DNA of 64,000 bases from Chloroflexota bacterium (GCA_009838175.1 VXSB01000056.1:19684-83683); one strand, 5' to 3'. Counted from the stretch's first letter, positions 53,846 through 63,742 are shown. Notes: generated by a model from the letters alone, not told the origin. Program-made: numbers and translations.

Positions 53846-56053
53846 GTGATACCCCGCTACTCAAGACCCGAGATGAGCCGGATATGGTCAGAAGATCATC
53901 AATTCGGCCTGTGGTTGAAGGTCGAGATCGCGGCCTGTGAAGCATGGTCGAAACTCGGTGTCATCGACGACGCCGATATGGCTAAGATTCGCAACGCCAG
54001 TTTCTCGCGCACCGAGTACGATCGCCAGTTCGAGGAAACGCGACATGACCTAGTTTCATTCACCCGCGCAGTTGCGACCAGCCTTGGCGAAGAGGGACGT
54101 TGGATACATCACGGCCTAACCTCCAACGATGTCAAAGACACCGCCCTAGCAATGCAGCTATCCGACTCAACTGAGCTGCTTCTTTCGGGAATCGACGCAC
54201 TGATGTCAACTCTTGCATCCCGAGCGGTCGAGTTCAAGCACACACTCTGCATGGGCAGGTCGCACGGCATCCACGCCGAGCCGATGTCTTTCGGCCTCAA
54301 ACTCGCGCTGTGGTGGTCCGAGATGCGACGCAACCGCGAGCGTGTCATGGCTATGCGGGATCGCGTCTCAGTCGGCATGTTGTCAGGACCAGTCGGGACA
54401 TTCGCGGGCATTCCCATCGAGATCGAGAATCACGTCTGCGCTGAGTTGGGTCTTAAACCTGCGGAAGTCTCAAACCAGGTCATCCAACGTGATCGCCACG
54501 CCGAATACCTTCAGGTATTGGCGCTAGTAGCCGCAACGCTAGACAAGATGGCGACCGAGATCCGCGCGCTCCAACGCACCGAGATCGGCGAGGTCGAGGA
54601 GCCGTTCGGCAGGCCCGGATATGTAAGCAAGGGTTCGTCGTCAATGCCGCACAAGCGGAACCCAGAGCTTTCCGAACGCATCTGTGGCTTGGCACGCGTA
54701 ATCCGCTCAAACTCCATCGTCGGACTCGAAAACGTCGCCCTGTGGCACGAACGAGATATCTCCCACTCCTCTGCCGAACGCGTCGTACTGGCTGATTCAT
54801 CGCTTGCGCTCGACTACATCTTGGACCTCATGACCGGCATCATCGCTCACATGACAGTGAAACCCGATCGGATGCACCGAAACATGGAGATGACGCATGG
54901 CCTCGTGTTCTCGCCACGCGTCATGCTCGCACTGGTCGAAGCCGGCGTAGAACGTGGCGAGGCTTACGACGCCGTCCAAAATGCCGCCATGCAGGCTCTC
55001 GACCAAGAAACCGACTTCCAATCGATCATCAGCGAAGACTCCATCATCAGTCAGCACCTCGACGAGGCGGCACTCGCCGACCTCTTCGATTACGGCTACT
55101 TCATCGAGCAGGTTGACCAGATATTCGACCGTCTCGGCATCGAATTGAACGTGTCGACAACGGTGTTGTCCACATACATGCCCGGTCTCGTACATCGCGG
55201 CAAGGTGCGCGACACCTACCACGTGTCCGACGGGGTACTCATGATGATCGCCACCGACCGCATCTCTGCCTTCGATGTCATCATGGACGATCCAGTCCCG
55301 CAGAAAGGTGTCCTCCTAGCGCAGATGTCAGCGTTTTGGTTCCGCAACGTCATCGGCGACATCGTTGATAACCACATGATCGCTATGGTGGGAGAATCCG
55401 ATCTCGAACGGAGTGGCGCGCTCACTTACCTCCCCCCTGAGTGGAACGATCGCGCAATGTTGATCCGAGAAGCAGACCGCATCGACATGGAGTGTGTCGT
55501 ACGCGGCTATCTTGCCGGGGCCGGCTGGGCTGAATACGAAGCCCACGGCACTCTCAACGGAGCCGAACTGCCCAAAGGGCTCCGCCCTGCCGAGAAATTG
55601 CCCGAACCCATGTTCACGCCTTCAACTAAAGCCGAAGAAGGACACGATCTGCCGTTAACTGAAGCGGAAGCGATCGATCTCGTCGGAGCGGAGCTGCACC
55701 AGCAACTCAAACGCGTGAGCATCGAGATCTACAAACGAGCCCATAAACACGCGGCCGATCGCGGAATGATTCTGGTGGACACGAAGTTCGAGTTCGGCTT
55801 TGTAGACGGCAACCTGACACTCATAGACGAGGTTCTGACACCCGATTCGAGCCGCTTCTGGGATAAGGAAGACTGGCAACCCGGCGAATTCCCACCAGCG
55901 TATGACAAACAGCACCTCCGCGAATGGTTAATGCAAACTGGCTGGAATCGAGAACCACCACCACCCAAGGTTCCAAGCGAAGTGCTGGACATGACACGCC
56001 AGCGCTACATCTCCGCTTACGAGCGATTGACCGGATCAACATTCCCATCCTGA
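53846..56053 (+). CDS. Fused adenylosuccinate lyase - SAICAR synthase (PurB-PurC)
   Basis: A 735-residue bifunctional protein in one uninterrupted frame. Residues 1 to about 430 are adenylosuccinate lyase: FTRAVATSLGEEGRWIHHGLTSND, and the fumarase-superfamily signature SSSMPHKRNP. From about residue 440, the SAICAR synthase begins (MPGLVHRGKVRDTYHV), with SAFDVIMDDPVPQKG, VRGYLAGAGWAEY and DTKFEFG. In separate form PurC makes SAICAR and PurB cleaves it, so the fusion joins two consecutive steps. GTG start at 53846. Domain order is lyase first although the synthase acts first. Confidence 0.93.
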   Translation: MIPRYSRPEMSRIWSEDHQFGLWLKVEIAACEAWSKLGVIDDADMAKIRNASFSRTEYDRQFEETRHDLVSFTRAVATSLGEEGRWIHHGLTSNDVKDTALAMQLSDSTELLLSGIDALMSTLASRAVEFKHTLCMGRSHGIHAEPMSFGLKLALWWSEMRRNRERVMAMRDRVSVGMLSGPVGTFAGIPIEIENHVCAELGLKPAEVSNQVIQRDRHAEYLQVLALVAATLDKMATEIRALQRTEIGEVEEPFGRPGYVSKGSSSMPHKRNPELSERICGLARVIRSNSIVGLENVALWHERDISHSSAERVVLADSSLALDYILDLMTGIIAHMTVKPDRMHRNMEMTHGLVFSPRVMLALVEAGVERGEAYDAVQNAAMQALDQETDFQSIISEDSIISQHLDEAALADLFDYGYFIEQVDQIFDRLGIELNVSTTVLSTYMPGLVHRGKVRDTYHVSDGVLMMIATDRISAFDVIMDDPVPQKGVLLAQMSAFWFRNVIGDIVDNHMIAMVGESDLERSGALTYLPPEWNDRAMLIREADRIDMECVVRGYLAGAGWAEYEAHGTLNGAELPKGLRPAEKLPEPMFTPSTKAEEGHDLPLTEAEAIDLVGAELHQQLKRVSIEIYKRAHKHAADRGMILVDTKFEFGFVDGNLTLIDEVLTPDSSRFWDKEDWQPGEFPPAYDKQHLREWLMQTGWNREPPPPKVPSEVLDMTRQRYISAYERLTGSTFPS

Positions 56054-56091
56054 ACCACCGTATCCAAACAGTGAAATAGAATCGTATCTTC

Positions 56092-56829
56092 ATGGCACAG
56101 TCAAGAAACAGAGTAGCGACCAATCGTCCCGAACACCGTCGGGGCATGACCCGCTCCCAGATTCGCGAAGAGCGTCGAGCGCGTAGCAACCGCCGCAAGC
56201 AACGCAAACGAACTGTCCTCATCGCTCTCGGCTCGGTCGGTGCCGTAGTCATCATCTTCGCCCTAGTCTTCCAACAAGGCTTCGTTTCGCGCGACCAACA
56301 GCTCGTTGGCGAACGTGGTCCTTACAACAGCGGCGGCCCAGTGCCAGAAGACCCTGACGATGGTCGCGCCCACGTTCCAGACTCGATAGTCCCAGAGACC
56401 CGTTACAGCGTCTACCCACCGACCTCAGGTCCGCACTGGAACACGCTCGGTAGCCAAGCAAACAACTTCGAACGCGCGCCCGCCGGCTGGGGACCGTACA
56501 CACGTCCCCTCCCTGATCAAGCACTGATCCACAACCTCGAACACGGTGGCATCGGAATGCACTACGACCCCACCAAGTGTTCTGCAGAGGGATGCACCAG
56601 AATTGCTGAGGAATTCCAGCGGATCGCTAAGAACTGGAACGACGACGATACCTATACAGGCTTCATAATCTCTCCGTATCCGGGCATGGATACCGTGATC
56701 GCCCTCACCGCGTGGCGCCACCATCTCAGGCTCGACGAAGTCGATGAACCCCGTATCTTGGAGTTCATCGACGCTTACTTCGATCGCGGTTTCGAGCCGC
56801 AAGTCGCGGGCATGACACCGGCTCGATGA
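56092..56829 (+). CDS. DUF3105 membrane-anchored protein
   Basis: A 245-residue protein with a basic N-terminus (RNRRKQRKR), one membrane helix at about 42-62 and a DUF3105 domain outside. Domain marks are YSVYPPTSGPHW, WGPYTRPLPDQALIHNLEHGGIGMHY and a Cys pair (KCSAEGC). DUF3105 has no established function; the LEHGG histidine motif hints at metal binding. It sits between purBC and purS. Confidence 0.85.
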   Translation: MAQSRNRVATNRPEHRRGMTRSQIREERRARSNRRKQRKRTVLIALGSVGAVVIIFALVFQQGFVSRDQQLVGERGPYNSGGPVPEDPDDGRAHVPDSIVPETRYSVYPPTSGPHWNTLGSQANNFERAPAGWGPYTRPLPDQALIHNLEHGGIGMHYDPTKCSAEGCTRIAEEFQRIAKNWNDDDTYTGFIISPYPGMDTVIALTAWRHHLRLDEVDEPRILEFIDAYFDRGFEPQVAGMTPAR

Positions 56830-56848
56830 TCGACGCGGATACTCCACA

Positions 56849-57103
56849 ATGAGCGAAACATACCTCGCCCACATCCGCGTCTACTTCAAACCCGGCATCC
56901 ACGACCCCGAATCCGAGACCATCAGCCGCGCGTTAGGACGTCTCGGCTTCGACCAGATCGCATCCCTGAGCGCGGGAAAATTCTTCGACGTGAATATCGA
57001 AGCGGGCGATGCTGACGACGCCTCGAAGATCGCACGTCAGATGTGCGATACGCTGCTCGCCAACCCGGTTATCGAGACCTACTCCGTCGAAATCGTTGAC
57101 TGA
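56849..57103 (+). CDS. purS: Phosphoribosylformylglycinamidine synthase subunit PurS
   Basis: An 84-residue PurS protein, the small subunit that bridges PurQ and PurL in FGAM synthase of the three-subunit type. It reads YLAHIRVYFKPGIHDPESETI and ends with NPVIETYSVEIVD, as expected. Length is normal. Its 3' end overlaps the convergent channel gene by 25 bp, and no purQ or purL follows in the window, so the partners must be elsewhere. Confidence 0.95.
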   Translation: MSETYLAHIRVYFKPGIHDPESETISRALGRLGFDQIASLSAGKFFDVNIEAGDADDASKIARQMCDTLLANPVIETYSVEIVD

Positions 57104-57831
57104 GGCTCATTGCCGGCCGCGCGCTCCGCACCCTCTTCGTTCTTTTCGCGTAACGCCGTCGCCATTGCGGTGGCCACGATCCCAGCGGGCGCGGCGACGA
57201 TTCCCAAGCCGCACAGCACCACGATGGCGGTCATTATCTTCCCCCCGATCGTGATCGGGTAGATGTCCCCATACCCCACTGTTGTCAGCGTCGCAACAGC
57301 CCACCACAGCGCGTCTCCGAGATGACTGAACTGCTCCGGTTGCGCTTCATGCTCGAAATGGTAGACACCAAATGCTGCCATCAGGATCAGCAGACCCGTG
57401 ACGTTTAGAAACATGACGATCTCGTTACGCATCGAGCCGAACGATTTGGCGAGCGTCGCCAACGCGCTGCTGTAACGTGCGAGTTTCAAGAGCCGCACGA
57501 CCTGCAACACGCGCAGCAGACGCAAGAATGCGAACTGTGGCAATGCAGCCAATCCCACCAGAACCGCAATCAGGTCGATAATCCCGAAGAACGAGAACGC
57601 ATACTCGCGCTTGCTCGGAGCAGTGGCAAATCGCACGACATATTCGATCCCGAACAGGATCACAGTTCCGTAGGCGATGTCGTCGATCCAACCGTTGGTC
57701 GGACCCCACTTTGCGTGGATCAATGCCGGTATATTCGTGTCCAGAGTCGACACGAACGCCGCCGCCAGTATCACCGCGATGGATGCCCACTCGAAAAACG
57801 TCCTGCGCCAATTCGTCTGATCTGTCATCAT
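57079..57831 (-). CDS. Voltage-gated potassium channel subunit
   Basis: A 250-residue six-helix potassium channel. S1-S4 precede a pore loop with the TVGYGD selectivity filter in the ATLTTVGYGDIYP stretch. S4 carries regularly spaced positive charges (RLLRVLQVVRLLKLAR), so it is voltage-sensing rather than a simple two-helix channel. It would form a tetramer in the inner membrane. The C-terminal tail is short and charged, without an RCK domain. AGGAGG precedes the ATG pair at 57831/57828. Confidence 0.93.
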   Translation of the reverse strand: MMTDQTNWRRTFFEWASIAVILAAAFVSTLDTNIPALIHAKWGPTNGWIDDIAYGTVILFGIEYVVRFATAPSKREYAFSFFGIIDLIAVLVGLAALPQFAFLRLLRVLQVVRLLKLARYSSALATLAKSFGSMRNEIVMFLNVTGLLILMAAFGVYHFEHEAQPEQFSHLGDALWWAVATLTTVGYGDIYPITIGGKIMTAIVVLCGLGIVAAPAGIVATAMATALREKNEEGAERAAGNEPQSTISTE

Positions 57832-57924
57832 CGTCCTCCTGACGATCCAGCTTAGGTAGACGCGCCAATAGCACCTCGTTCGAGGCCGATGCTACCCAGA
57901 TGCGAGAAAGTTACCGACGGATTG

Positions 57925-58521
57925 TCAGTCCGACAGCGTGCCCTTGGTGCTCGGCACTGCGCCTTCCGCACGCTCGTCCACCGACGCGGCCTCGCGAAGT
58001 GCGCGTGCGAACGCTTTGAAAGCCGATTCGATCATGTGGTGCTCATTCGTGCCACGCAGAACCGTCAAGTGCAGATTGAATCGCCCCTCGGCAGCCATCG
58101 ACTCGAAGAAGTGACGCGCCATATCCGGCGAAAAATCACCAACGTTCGAAGACGACCCCATGTCGATTACGGGATATCCACGTCCGCTGAAGTCGACCAC
58201 CGCGTGCGACAAGGCTTCATCGAGCGGGACATGCTTGCTTGACATACGCACGATACCCGCACCATCACCTAACGCCTTGAGAAGACATCGACCAATCACA
58301 ATCGCCGTATCTTCGACAGTGTGATGTGAACCAGTCTCGATGTCGCCGGACGCGTTGACCGAAAGATCCATCATCGAGTGCTTGGCGAGCGCGTGCAACA
58401 TGTGATTCATGAAGCCAATCGGGGTGTCGATCTCGGCTCTGCCCTGCCCGTCAAGATTCAGACGAACGCTAATGTTGGTCTCGCCAGTCTCGCGGGATAT
58501 CTCTGCGATTCGATCACTCAT
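57925..58521 (-). CDS. hisB: Imidazoleglycerol-phosphate dehydratase
   Basis: A 198-residue histidine-synthesis dehydratase. Metal-binding repeats HMLHALAKH and HHTVEDTAI, and HHMIESAFKA further on, are all present. The ATG at 58521 is preferred with GAGGTG 5 bases upstream; a TTG at 58533 also fits the frame. Last gene of the leftward his operon. Confidence 0.96.
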   Translation of the reverse strand: MSDRIAEISRETGETNISVRLNLDGQGRAEIDTPIGFMNHMLHALAKHSMMDLSVNASGDIETGSHHTVEDTAIVIGRCLLKALGDGAGIVRMSSKHVPLDEALSHAVVDFSGRGYPVIDMGSSSNVGDFSPDMARHFFESMAAEGRFNLHLTVLRGTNEHHMIESAFKAFARALREAASVDERAEGAVPSTKGTLSD

Positions 58522-58592
58522 TTCGCACCTCAACCCTCAATTATCGAATGCGCAACCAACGCGTTTCTCGCGTTTAGGTGCATCCAAACCCG

Positions 58593-59687
58593 TCAAACGA
58601 GCTCTTGCAGGGCCTGAATGACCATGTCATTCTGCGACGGCGTCCCAACGCTGACCCTTATCGAATTCTCCAATCGCCGACCGCTGAACTTCCTCGCGAA
58701 TATCCCGCGACGCGCCAGATACTCGTAAACCTCGTCGCCAGACCGCCCATCGAACTTCATCAACAAATAGTTCGCCGTCGATGGCGAGTAGCTGATTCCT
58801 GGCAACTCGTCGATAACAGACTCGACCCGTTTCCGTTCATTAGTCAGTGTGTCGATGCGTGACATCAACTTGGCCTTGTTATCCAAAGCCGCTAGAGCCG
58901 CCGACTCGGCCGCTATATTCAGGTTGTACGGCTGCTTGATCGTCATCAAATGGTCGATAATCAGTTCCGAACCAACCGCGTAACCGACTCTCAAACCAGC
59001 GATCCCAGCCCACTTGCTGAATGAACGAATGACTACCAGATTCTCGTACTCGTCCAACAAGCCCGCCGACGTCTCCCCGCAAAACTCGTAGTAGGTCTCG
59101 TCAACAACCAATACGATGCCAGTATCCAAAATCGCCCGGGCATCTTTGTCGGGCAACAGATTACCAGTCGGGTTGTTTGGCGACGCGATGAACAGTATCT
59201 TTGCACCCGTTCGATCTATAGCTTCCGTCGTCGCATCGATATCGATCTCCCAATCATCACTCCGCTCCACCGCTATCAACTCGGCTTCCGCAATCCGCGC
59301 GCAAAACTCATACATCCCAAACGTCGGCGGACAATCGATCATCGACTCCCCAGGTGCCACGAACAGCTTCGTCAACAGCTCTATGATTTCATCGCCGCCC
59401 GAACCAGCGATGATCTGTTCCGTAGGACGTCCGGTGTACTCAGACAAGGCTTCCCGCATACGCACCAAATCCTGGTCCGGATACTCATGTATCGGCAACC
59501 CAATAAGAGCATCCGTAATCTCCTGCAACGGCTCGTAAGGATTCTCGTTCGCGTTCAGCCGAATCACATCTTCCGGATCGATCCCAGCCGCGGTCGCCAG
59601 ATGGTCCGAGTGCTGCGCACCGAGATAGCCAGTGGGATTGTAAAGATGCGGTCGCATCATGTCTCGCAAATCACGCATTGTTGTCAT
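58593..59687 (-). CDS. hisC: Histidinol-phosphate aminotransferase
   Basis: A 364-residue class I aminotransferase. LNANENPYEPL, the PNNPTGN block, VDETYYEF and the Schiff-base Lys in VIRSFSKWAGIAGLRVG are typical of HisC. It carries out glutamate-dependent transamination of imidazole acetol phosphate. Position between hisD and hisB in the operon supports the call. Confidence 0.95.
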   Translation of the reverse strand: MTTMRDLRDMMRPHLYNPTGYLGAQHSDHLATAAGIDPEDVIRLNANENPYEPLQEITDALIGLPIHEYPDQDLVRMREALSEYTGRPTEQIIAGSGGDEIIELLTKLFVAPGESMIDCPPTFGMYEFCARIAEAELIAVERSDDWEIDIDATTEAIDRTGAKILFIASPNNPTGNLLPDKDARAILDTGIVLVVDETYYEFCGETSAGLLDEYENLVVIRSFSKWAGIAGLRVGYAVGSELIIDHLMTIKQPYNLNIAAESAALAALDNKAKLMSRIDTLTNERKRVESVIDELPGISYSPSTANYLLMKFDGRSGDEVYEYLARRGIFARKFSGRRLENSIRVSVGTPSQNDMVIQALQELV

Positions 59688-59726
59688 TGCCTGCCCTATC
59701 CAAAATTGCGTCGATGCAGCAATATA

Positions 59727-61040
59727 CTACTTTCGACGCCGGATGTCTGATGCGCGGGCATGTGCCTCCAGCATCTCCAATCGCGCGAGGTCTGAAGCCG
59801 CCTCCGAAATTGACGCGAACGTGTCCTCGTCCATATCCAAGAACGGTGTCACTCGCACGAAATCTCTGGCAGACAATGCCGACGAGAAACGTGCCGACCC
59901 GCCTGTAGGCATCACGTGGCTCGGTCCTGCGACATAATCGGCCATCACCTCGCCAGATCGTTCGCCGATGAAAATACCCCCCGCGTTGCGAGCCTTGGCA
60001 AGCAACCCTTCGGCTCCCGCGAACCCCATGCACAAATGCTCCGGTGCAAACTCTTCAGCTACCTTCAAAGCCTCATCGATGGAATCGACCACCACCGCTG
60101 CACCGCGTCCATTCAATGCAGTTCCTGCAATCTTTGCGCGTGGCAACATCTCCAACTGCGTTGCCAACTCAGCCTCAACTGCGTCAACCGCTTCATCCGA
60201 GAGCGCAACCAGTATTGGAGCAGCCAACACATCGTGCTCAGCCTGCGCCAACATGTCCGCAGCCGTCACGGCCGCGTTCGAAGCATCATCGATGATCACC
60301 ATCGTCTCGGTCGGACCATATATCCCGTCGATACCTACTACGCCGTACACCCGACGTTTCGCCGCTGTCACCCAAATGCTCCCCGGACCGCAGATGAAAT
60401 CGACCTTCGGTATCGATTCAGTACCAACCGCCAAAGCCGCAACCGCTTGAGCACCACCCACAGCGAAAACGGCGTCAACTTCCGCGATGTCACACGCCGC
60501 CAAAACCGCCGGATGAGGCGATCCATCCGGTCCCGCAGGCGTCACAACGCACACGTAAGGCACGCCCGCAACCTTTGCCGGCACCGCAGTCATCAACACC
60601 GTCGATGCTAAAGGCGCCGTACCACCTGGAATGCAACATCCAACCGAGTCGACCGGATGCACCACCTCGCCATATCCTGCCGCCACATCCCGCCACGACT
60701 CCGGCAACGTACGTTTCTGAAACGCCGCAACCCGCTCAGCAGCGAGTTCTAGAGCCATAATTTCTTTAGACAGCAACTGATCCTTAGCTGCGCGGATGAC
60801 CTTAGTTGGAACTTCGAAGTCTTCGAGGTCAACACCATCTAGGGCATTTGATATCCGACGCACAAAGGCATCGCCGTGCTTACGCACATCCGCGATGACT
60901 CGATCCGCGAACGCCTCAGGCGACAGAAATTCGCTGTAGATGCCGCCCCCGTTCGTCTTTGGTTCATCACCATCGCCCGCCGTGCCGCGGTTCGAAAACT
61001 CGGCTACCGCAGCATCTAGGCCGTGAATTCGCCTCAGCAC
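59727..61040 (-). CDS. hisD: Histidinol dehydrogenase
   Basis: A 437-residue NAD-dependent enzyme for the last two histidine steps. CIPGGTAPLASTVLM, GGAQAVAALAVGTESIPKVDFICGPG and VMPTGGSARFSSALSARDF are family signatures; the zinc and catalytic Glu/His (AEFAPEHL) are kept. GTG start at 61040, overlapping hisG by 7 bp, so translation is coupled. Confidence 0.96.
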   Translation of the reverse strand: MLRRIHGLDAAVAEFSNRGTAGDGDEPKTNGGGIYSEFLSPEAFADRVIADVRKHGDAFVRRISNALDGVDLEDFEVPTKVIRAAKDQLLSKEIMALELAAERVAAFQKRTLPESWRDVAAGYGEVVHPVDSVGCCIPGGTAPLASTVLMTAVPAKVAGVPYVCVVTPAGPDGSPHPAVLAACDIAEVDAVFAVGGAQAVAALAVGTESIPKVDFICGPGSIWVTAAKRRVYGVVGIDGIYGPTETMVIIDDASNAAVTAADMLAQAEHDVLAAPILVALSDEAVDAVEAELATQLEMLPRAKIAGTALNGRGAAVVVDSIDEALKVAEEFAPEHLCMGFAGAEGLLAKARNAGGIFIGERSGEVMADYVAGPSHVMPTGGSARFSSALSARDFVRVTPFLDMDEDTFASISEAASDLARLEMLEAHARASDIRRRK

Positions 61041-62059
61041 GGATCAACTGCTCCAGAGAACTGGTCCAGATTCTCGATCAGCCTCGCATACAGCGTGCAT
61101 TCGCTTTGATACAGGAACTGCAAGTCCGTGACCGCAGTGCCAGTGCCACCCAACTGCCGCAAATGGTCCACCACGCGCAACACATCGCTCTTCTTGGTCA
61201 CGATCTGCACCGCGAACCAGCGATTCCCGTCGCTCGTATAGACGCGCGAAACCGTCGGGCCTGTCATTCCAGATAACTCTCGCGAAGCCAATATCATCTC
61301 AGCAATATCACCCTCGGATTCGCCCCTGACATTCGCCGTCACCCGACGATACGACCTAGAACGCAGCCTTGCCTCGATACGCTCCAACAGACGCCGCGTC
61401 AAAGCCAGCTTATCGTCTGAGCGAGCAAGCAGAGCCGCGTTGCCGATCATGATCGCCTGCGAATCCATCGCCACGCCATCGACCAGCGTTCGTAGATTGT
61501 TCTCCCGCAACGTGTTGCCCGTGTCCGATATGTCCGCAATGATGTCCGCATAACCGATCCGCGGAGCCGCCTCAAGTGCTCCGTTGATCGCAACCATCGA
61601 GAAATAGTTGATGCCGCGGCGATTGAAAAAACGCTTCACCAATCGCGGATACTTCGTCGCTATTCGCAAATCCCGTCCGCGTTCGTGAAACTCCAGGCTC
61701 AGGTCAGAAAGATCGTACATCGACGTGATGTCGAGCCAAGAATCCGGCACCGCAATCACCAGCCGCGAGTTCCCATACTCCAGATCCGGCACTACCACCA
61801 ACGAATCGCCGTCTTCCAATCTTGATTCAAGATATCGGTCCAATCCCACGATGCCCAAGTCCGCGTTACCCGAATCCACAATCGTCGTAATGTCGGATTG
61901 CCGTTGGTAGATAACCTCAACCCCCGGTATCGACGGCATCATCGCAGTGTAGCGACGCGAATTCACGCGACTTACAGCCGCATCAGACTCTGCAAGCAGC
62001 TTCGCCGCACCCTGTTCAAGAGCACCAGTCGAAGGTATAGCTAGTCGCAACGTGTCCAT
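61034..62059 (-). CDS. hisG: ATP phosphoribosyltransferase, long form
   Basis: A 341-residue HisG. The catalytic part (MDTLRLAIPSTG, DLGIVGLDRYLE, GYADIIADISDTGNTLREN) is followed by a C-terminal domain of about 100 residues that in long-form HisG binds histidine for feedback control. The ATG at 62059 overlaps the hisZ stop (TGATG). It starts histidine synthesis from ATP and PRPP. A long HisG beside a HisZ-type gene is unusual. Confidence 0.93.
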   Translation of the reverse strand: MDTLRLAIPSTGALEQGAAKLLAESDAAVSRVNSRRYTAMMPSIPGVEVIYQRQSDITTIVDSGNADLGIVGLDRYLESRLEDGDSLVVVPDLEYGNSRLVIAVPDSWLDITSMYDLSDLSLEFHERGRDLRIATKYPRLVKRFFNRRGINYFSMVAINGALEAAPRIGYADIIADISDTGNTLRENNLRTLVDGVAMDSQAIMIGNAALLARSDDKLALTRRLLERIEARLRSRSYRRVTANVRGESEGDIAEMILASRELSGMTGPTVSRVYTSDGNRWFAVQIVTKKSDVLRVVDHLRQLGGTGTAVTDLQFLYQSECTLYARLIENLDQFSGAVDPC

Positions 62060-63489
62060 CACTCGGCAACCCACGTGAGAGAGCCCGAAACATCCACCAA
62101 CGCCACCTTCGCACCACCTATTGAAGACGCCACGTCACCTGCATCAACGGTCGTATCGAAGAGCGTGAAAACGTCATAGCCTTGACCACGCAACTCGGCA
62201 GCCGCCTCGACGATCGACTCATCAGCATCCCCGTCGACGGGAGCCAATACAACAGCCTTGCGCCGAGCTTCAGACGCCGCAGAGCCGCCATTCAATTCCA
62301 ATATCGTGTCCAGATTCAACGCAAACCCGAGCGCCGGAACATCCTCGTCAGACCCTAGAGCAGACGCCAATCCGTCATATCTACCGCCGCCACCTAACGC
62401 AACGTGCTCTCCTCCAACTGTCGCGGAAACCTCGAAGATCATACCCGAGTAGTACGCAATAGATGTTGCCAATCCAAAATCTACCGAGATGTCTGAAGCA
62501 TCCACACCCGCACTCTCGGCCGCATCCACTACCGATCTGATAGCTCTGATGTTGTCCAGATCACCCAAACCGTACTCAGCAGCGATGCGAGCCGCATTCG
62601 GTATCGTGTCGCCATTGATTCGCGCAATCCTGCGCATCAGTTCCATCGCCCTCGGGAAATCAGAATTGGCGACATCGCTTTCCACCTTTCGGCGGAGTCC
62701 CGCGACGACCTCCTCAGCCGTACGCGAGGTCTGCTCTGCGGCACTGGGCAACTGGACAGATCCGGTAGCCAGGCGCGTCAGCAAGTGAGCAGCCGACGCT
62801 TGCGTCTCAACTGACTGTTGGCTGTCCGTCGGCATCAACCCCAATCTGATCGCTTCCGACTCAATCGCAGTGCCATCATCATCACCCTCGCTGAAATCCG
62901 AAACATGGTTCGCGAGAAAAAGCGCCGCACGTTCCGATAAGTTGAAGCGTCCCAACATCTCCCAGATCAGACCGACGTGGCCGACACGTATCGCGACATC
63001 TTGAATGCCCAACCGCTTCGCCATCTCGTACGCGGTCGCTATGATCTCCCCATCCGCCGCAGCCTGCGTCGCACCAATAAGTTCCGCTCCCGCTTGGATG
63101 TATTGGCGCTTGCTCGGAACTGAGTTCGGCGGCGCATCGAATGGCCGCTCCGTGTACCTAAATATCGGAGACGCGTACTGGTAACGCATCGGGTGCATCG
63201 TCCCGCCCTGCTCGAGCGCATGACGTATCACCGGAGCCGTCAACTCTGGACGCAACGTAATATCGCTCCCATCCGGCGCGAGGAAGTCGAATAGTTGGCT
63301 GGAAAGCAATCCACCGGAACGACGCAGAAAAAGCTCCGTCTGCTCTATCAACGGCGTCTCAATCGGCTGATAGCCCCGTGAGTAAAGAACATCACGAGCA
63401 CTTCTGATCGCCGAATCCAGTCGCTCGAAGTCCCGACCCGCCCGGTCTTCAAATCCAGGAGCGCGCCGTATCTTGCCGTTACGGCCCAT
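62059..63489 (-). CDS. hisZ: HisZ-like ATP phosphoribosyltransferase regulatory subunit
   Basis: A 476-residue class II tRNA-synthetase-like protein at the head of the his operon. APGFEDRAGRDFERL, TLRPELTAPVIRHALEQG and the GGGGRYDGLASALG motif are shared with HisRS. The HisRS motif-2 Arg/His pattern is only partly kept (YQYASPIFRYTERP), and the his-operon position favours HisZ. The C-terminal 90 residues look like an anticodon-binding-type domain, which HisZ usually lacks, so a divergent histidyl-tRNA synthetase is the alternative. ATG at 63489. Confidence 0.82.
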   Translation of the reverse strand: MGRNGKIRRAPGFEDRAGRDFERLDSAIRSARDVLYSRGYQPIETPLIEQTELFLRRSGGLLSSQLFDFLAPDGSDITLRPELTAPVIRHALEQGGTMHPMRYQYASPIFRYTERPFDAPPNSVPSKRQYIQAGAELIGATQAAADGEIIATAYEMAKRLGIQDVAIRVGHVGLIWEMLGRFNLSERAALFLANHVSDFSEGDDDGTAIESEAIRLGLMPTDSQQSVETQASAAHLLTRLATGSVQLPSAAEQTSRTAEEVVAGLRRKVESDVANSDFPRAMELMRRIARINGDTIPNAARIAAEYGLGDLDNIRAIRSVVDAAESAGVDASDISVDFGLATSIAYYSGMIFEVSATVGGEHVALGGGGRYDGLASALGSDEDVPALGFALNLDTILELNGGSAASEARRKAVVLAPVDGDADESIVEAAAELRGQGYDVFTLFDTTVDAGDVASSIGGAKVALVDVSGSLTWVAE

Positions 63490-63674
63490 ATTTGACCCTG
63501 TCTTTGATTAGTCCCAAATTCATCGGGATCGGACCTAGCAGTTGATTCGACATTTGCGGTGCGCTGACGATTTCAAGTCGCGCCTCACCATTCAGATTCT
63601 AATCCGCAGTTTCAAGTTGATTTGAAAATCGCCGAACCAAACATCACATCCCATCAAGTACCTACTACCCACCA

Positions 63675-63742
63675 CGCCCCTTTCGCTGAGCGAAAGGGGC
63701 GCGAGCAAACGAAGTGACGCGGAGCGGGGTATGCCCGGGGAG
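63675..63742. repeat. Family 3 repeat, copy 2 (inverted)
   Basis: A 13-bp perfect stem CGCCCCTTTCGCT / AGCGAAAGGGGCG around a single G (63675-63701), then GCGAGC...GGAGCGGGGTATGC. It is a reverse-complement relative of 40196-40268. Confidence 0.8.
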
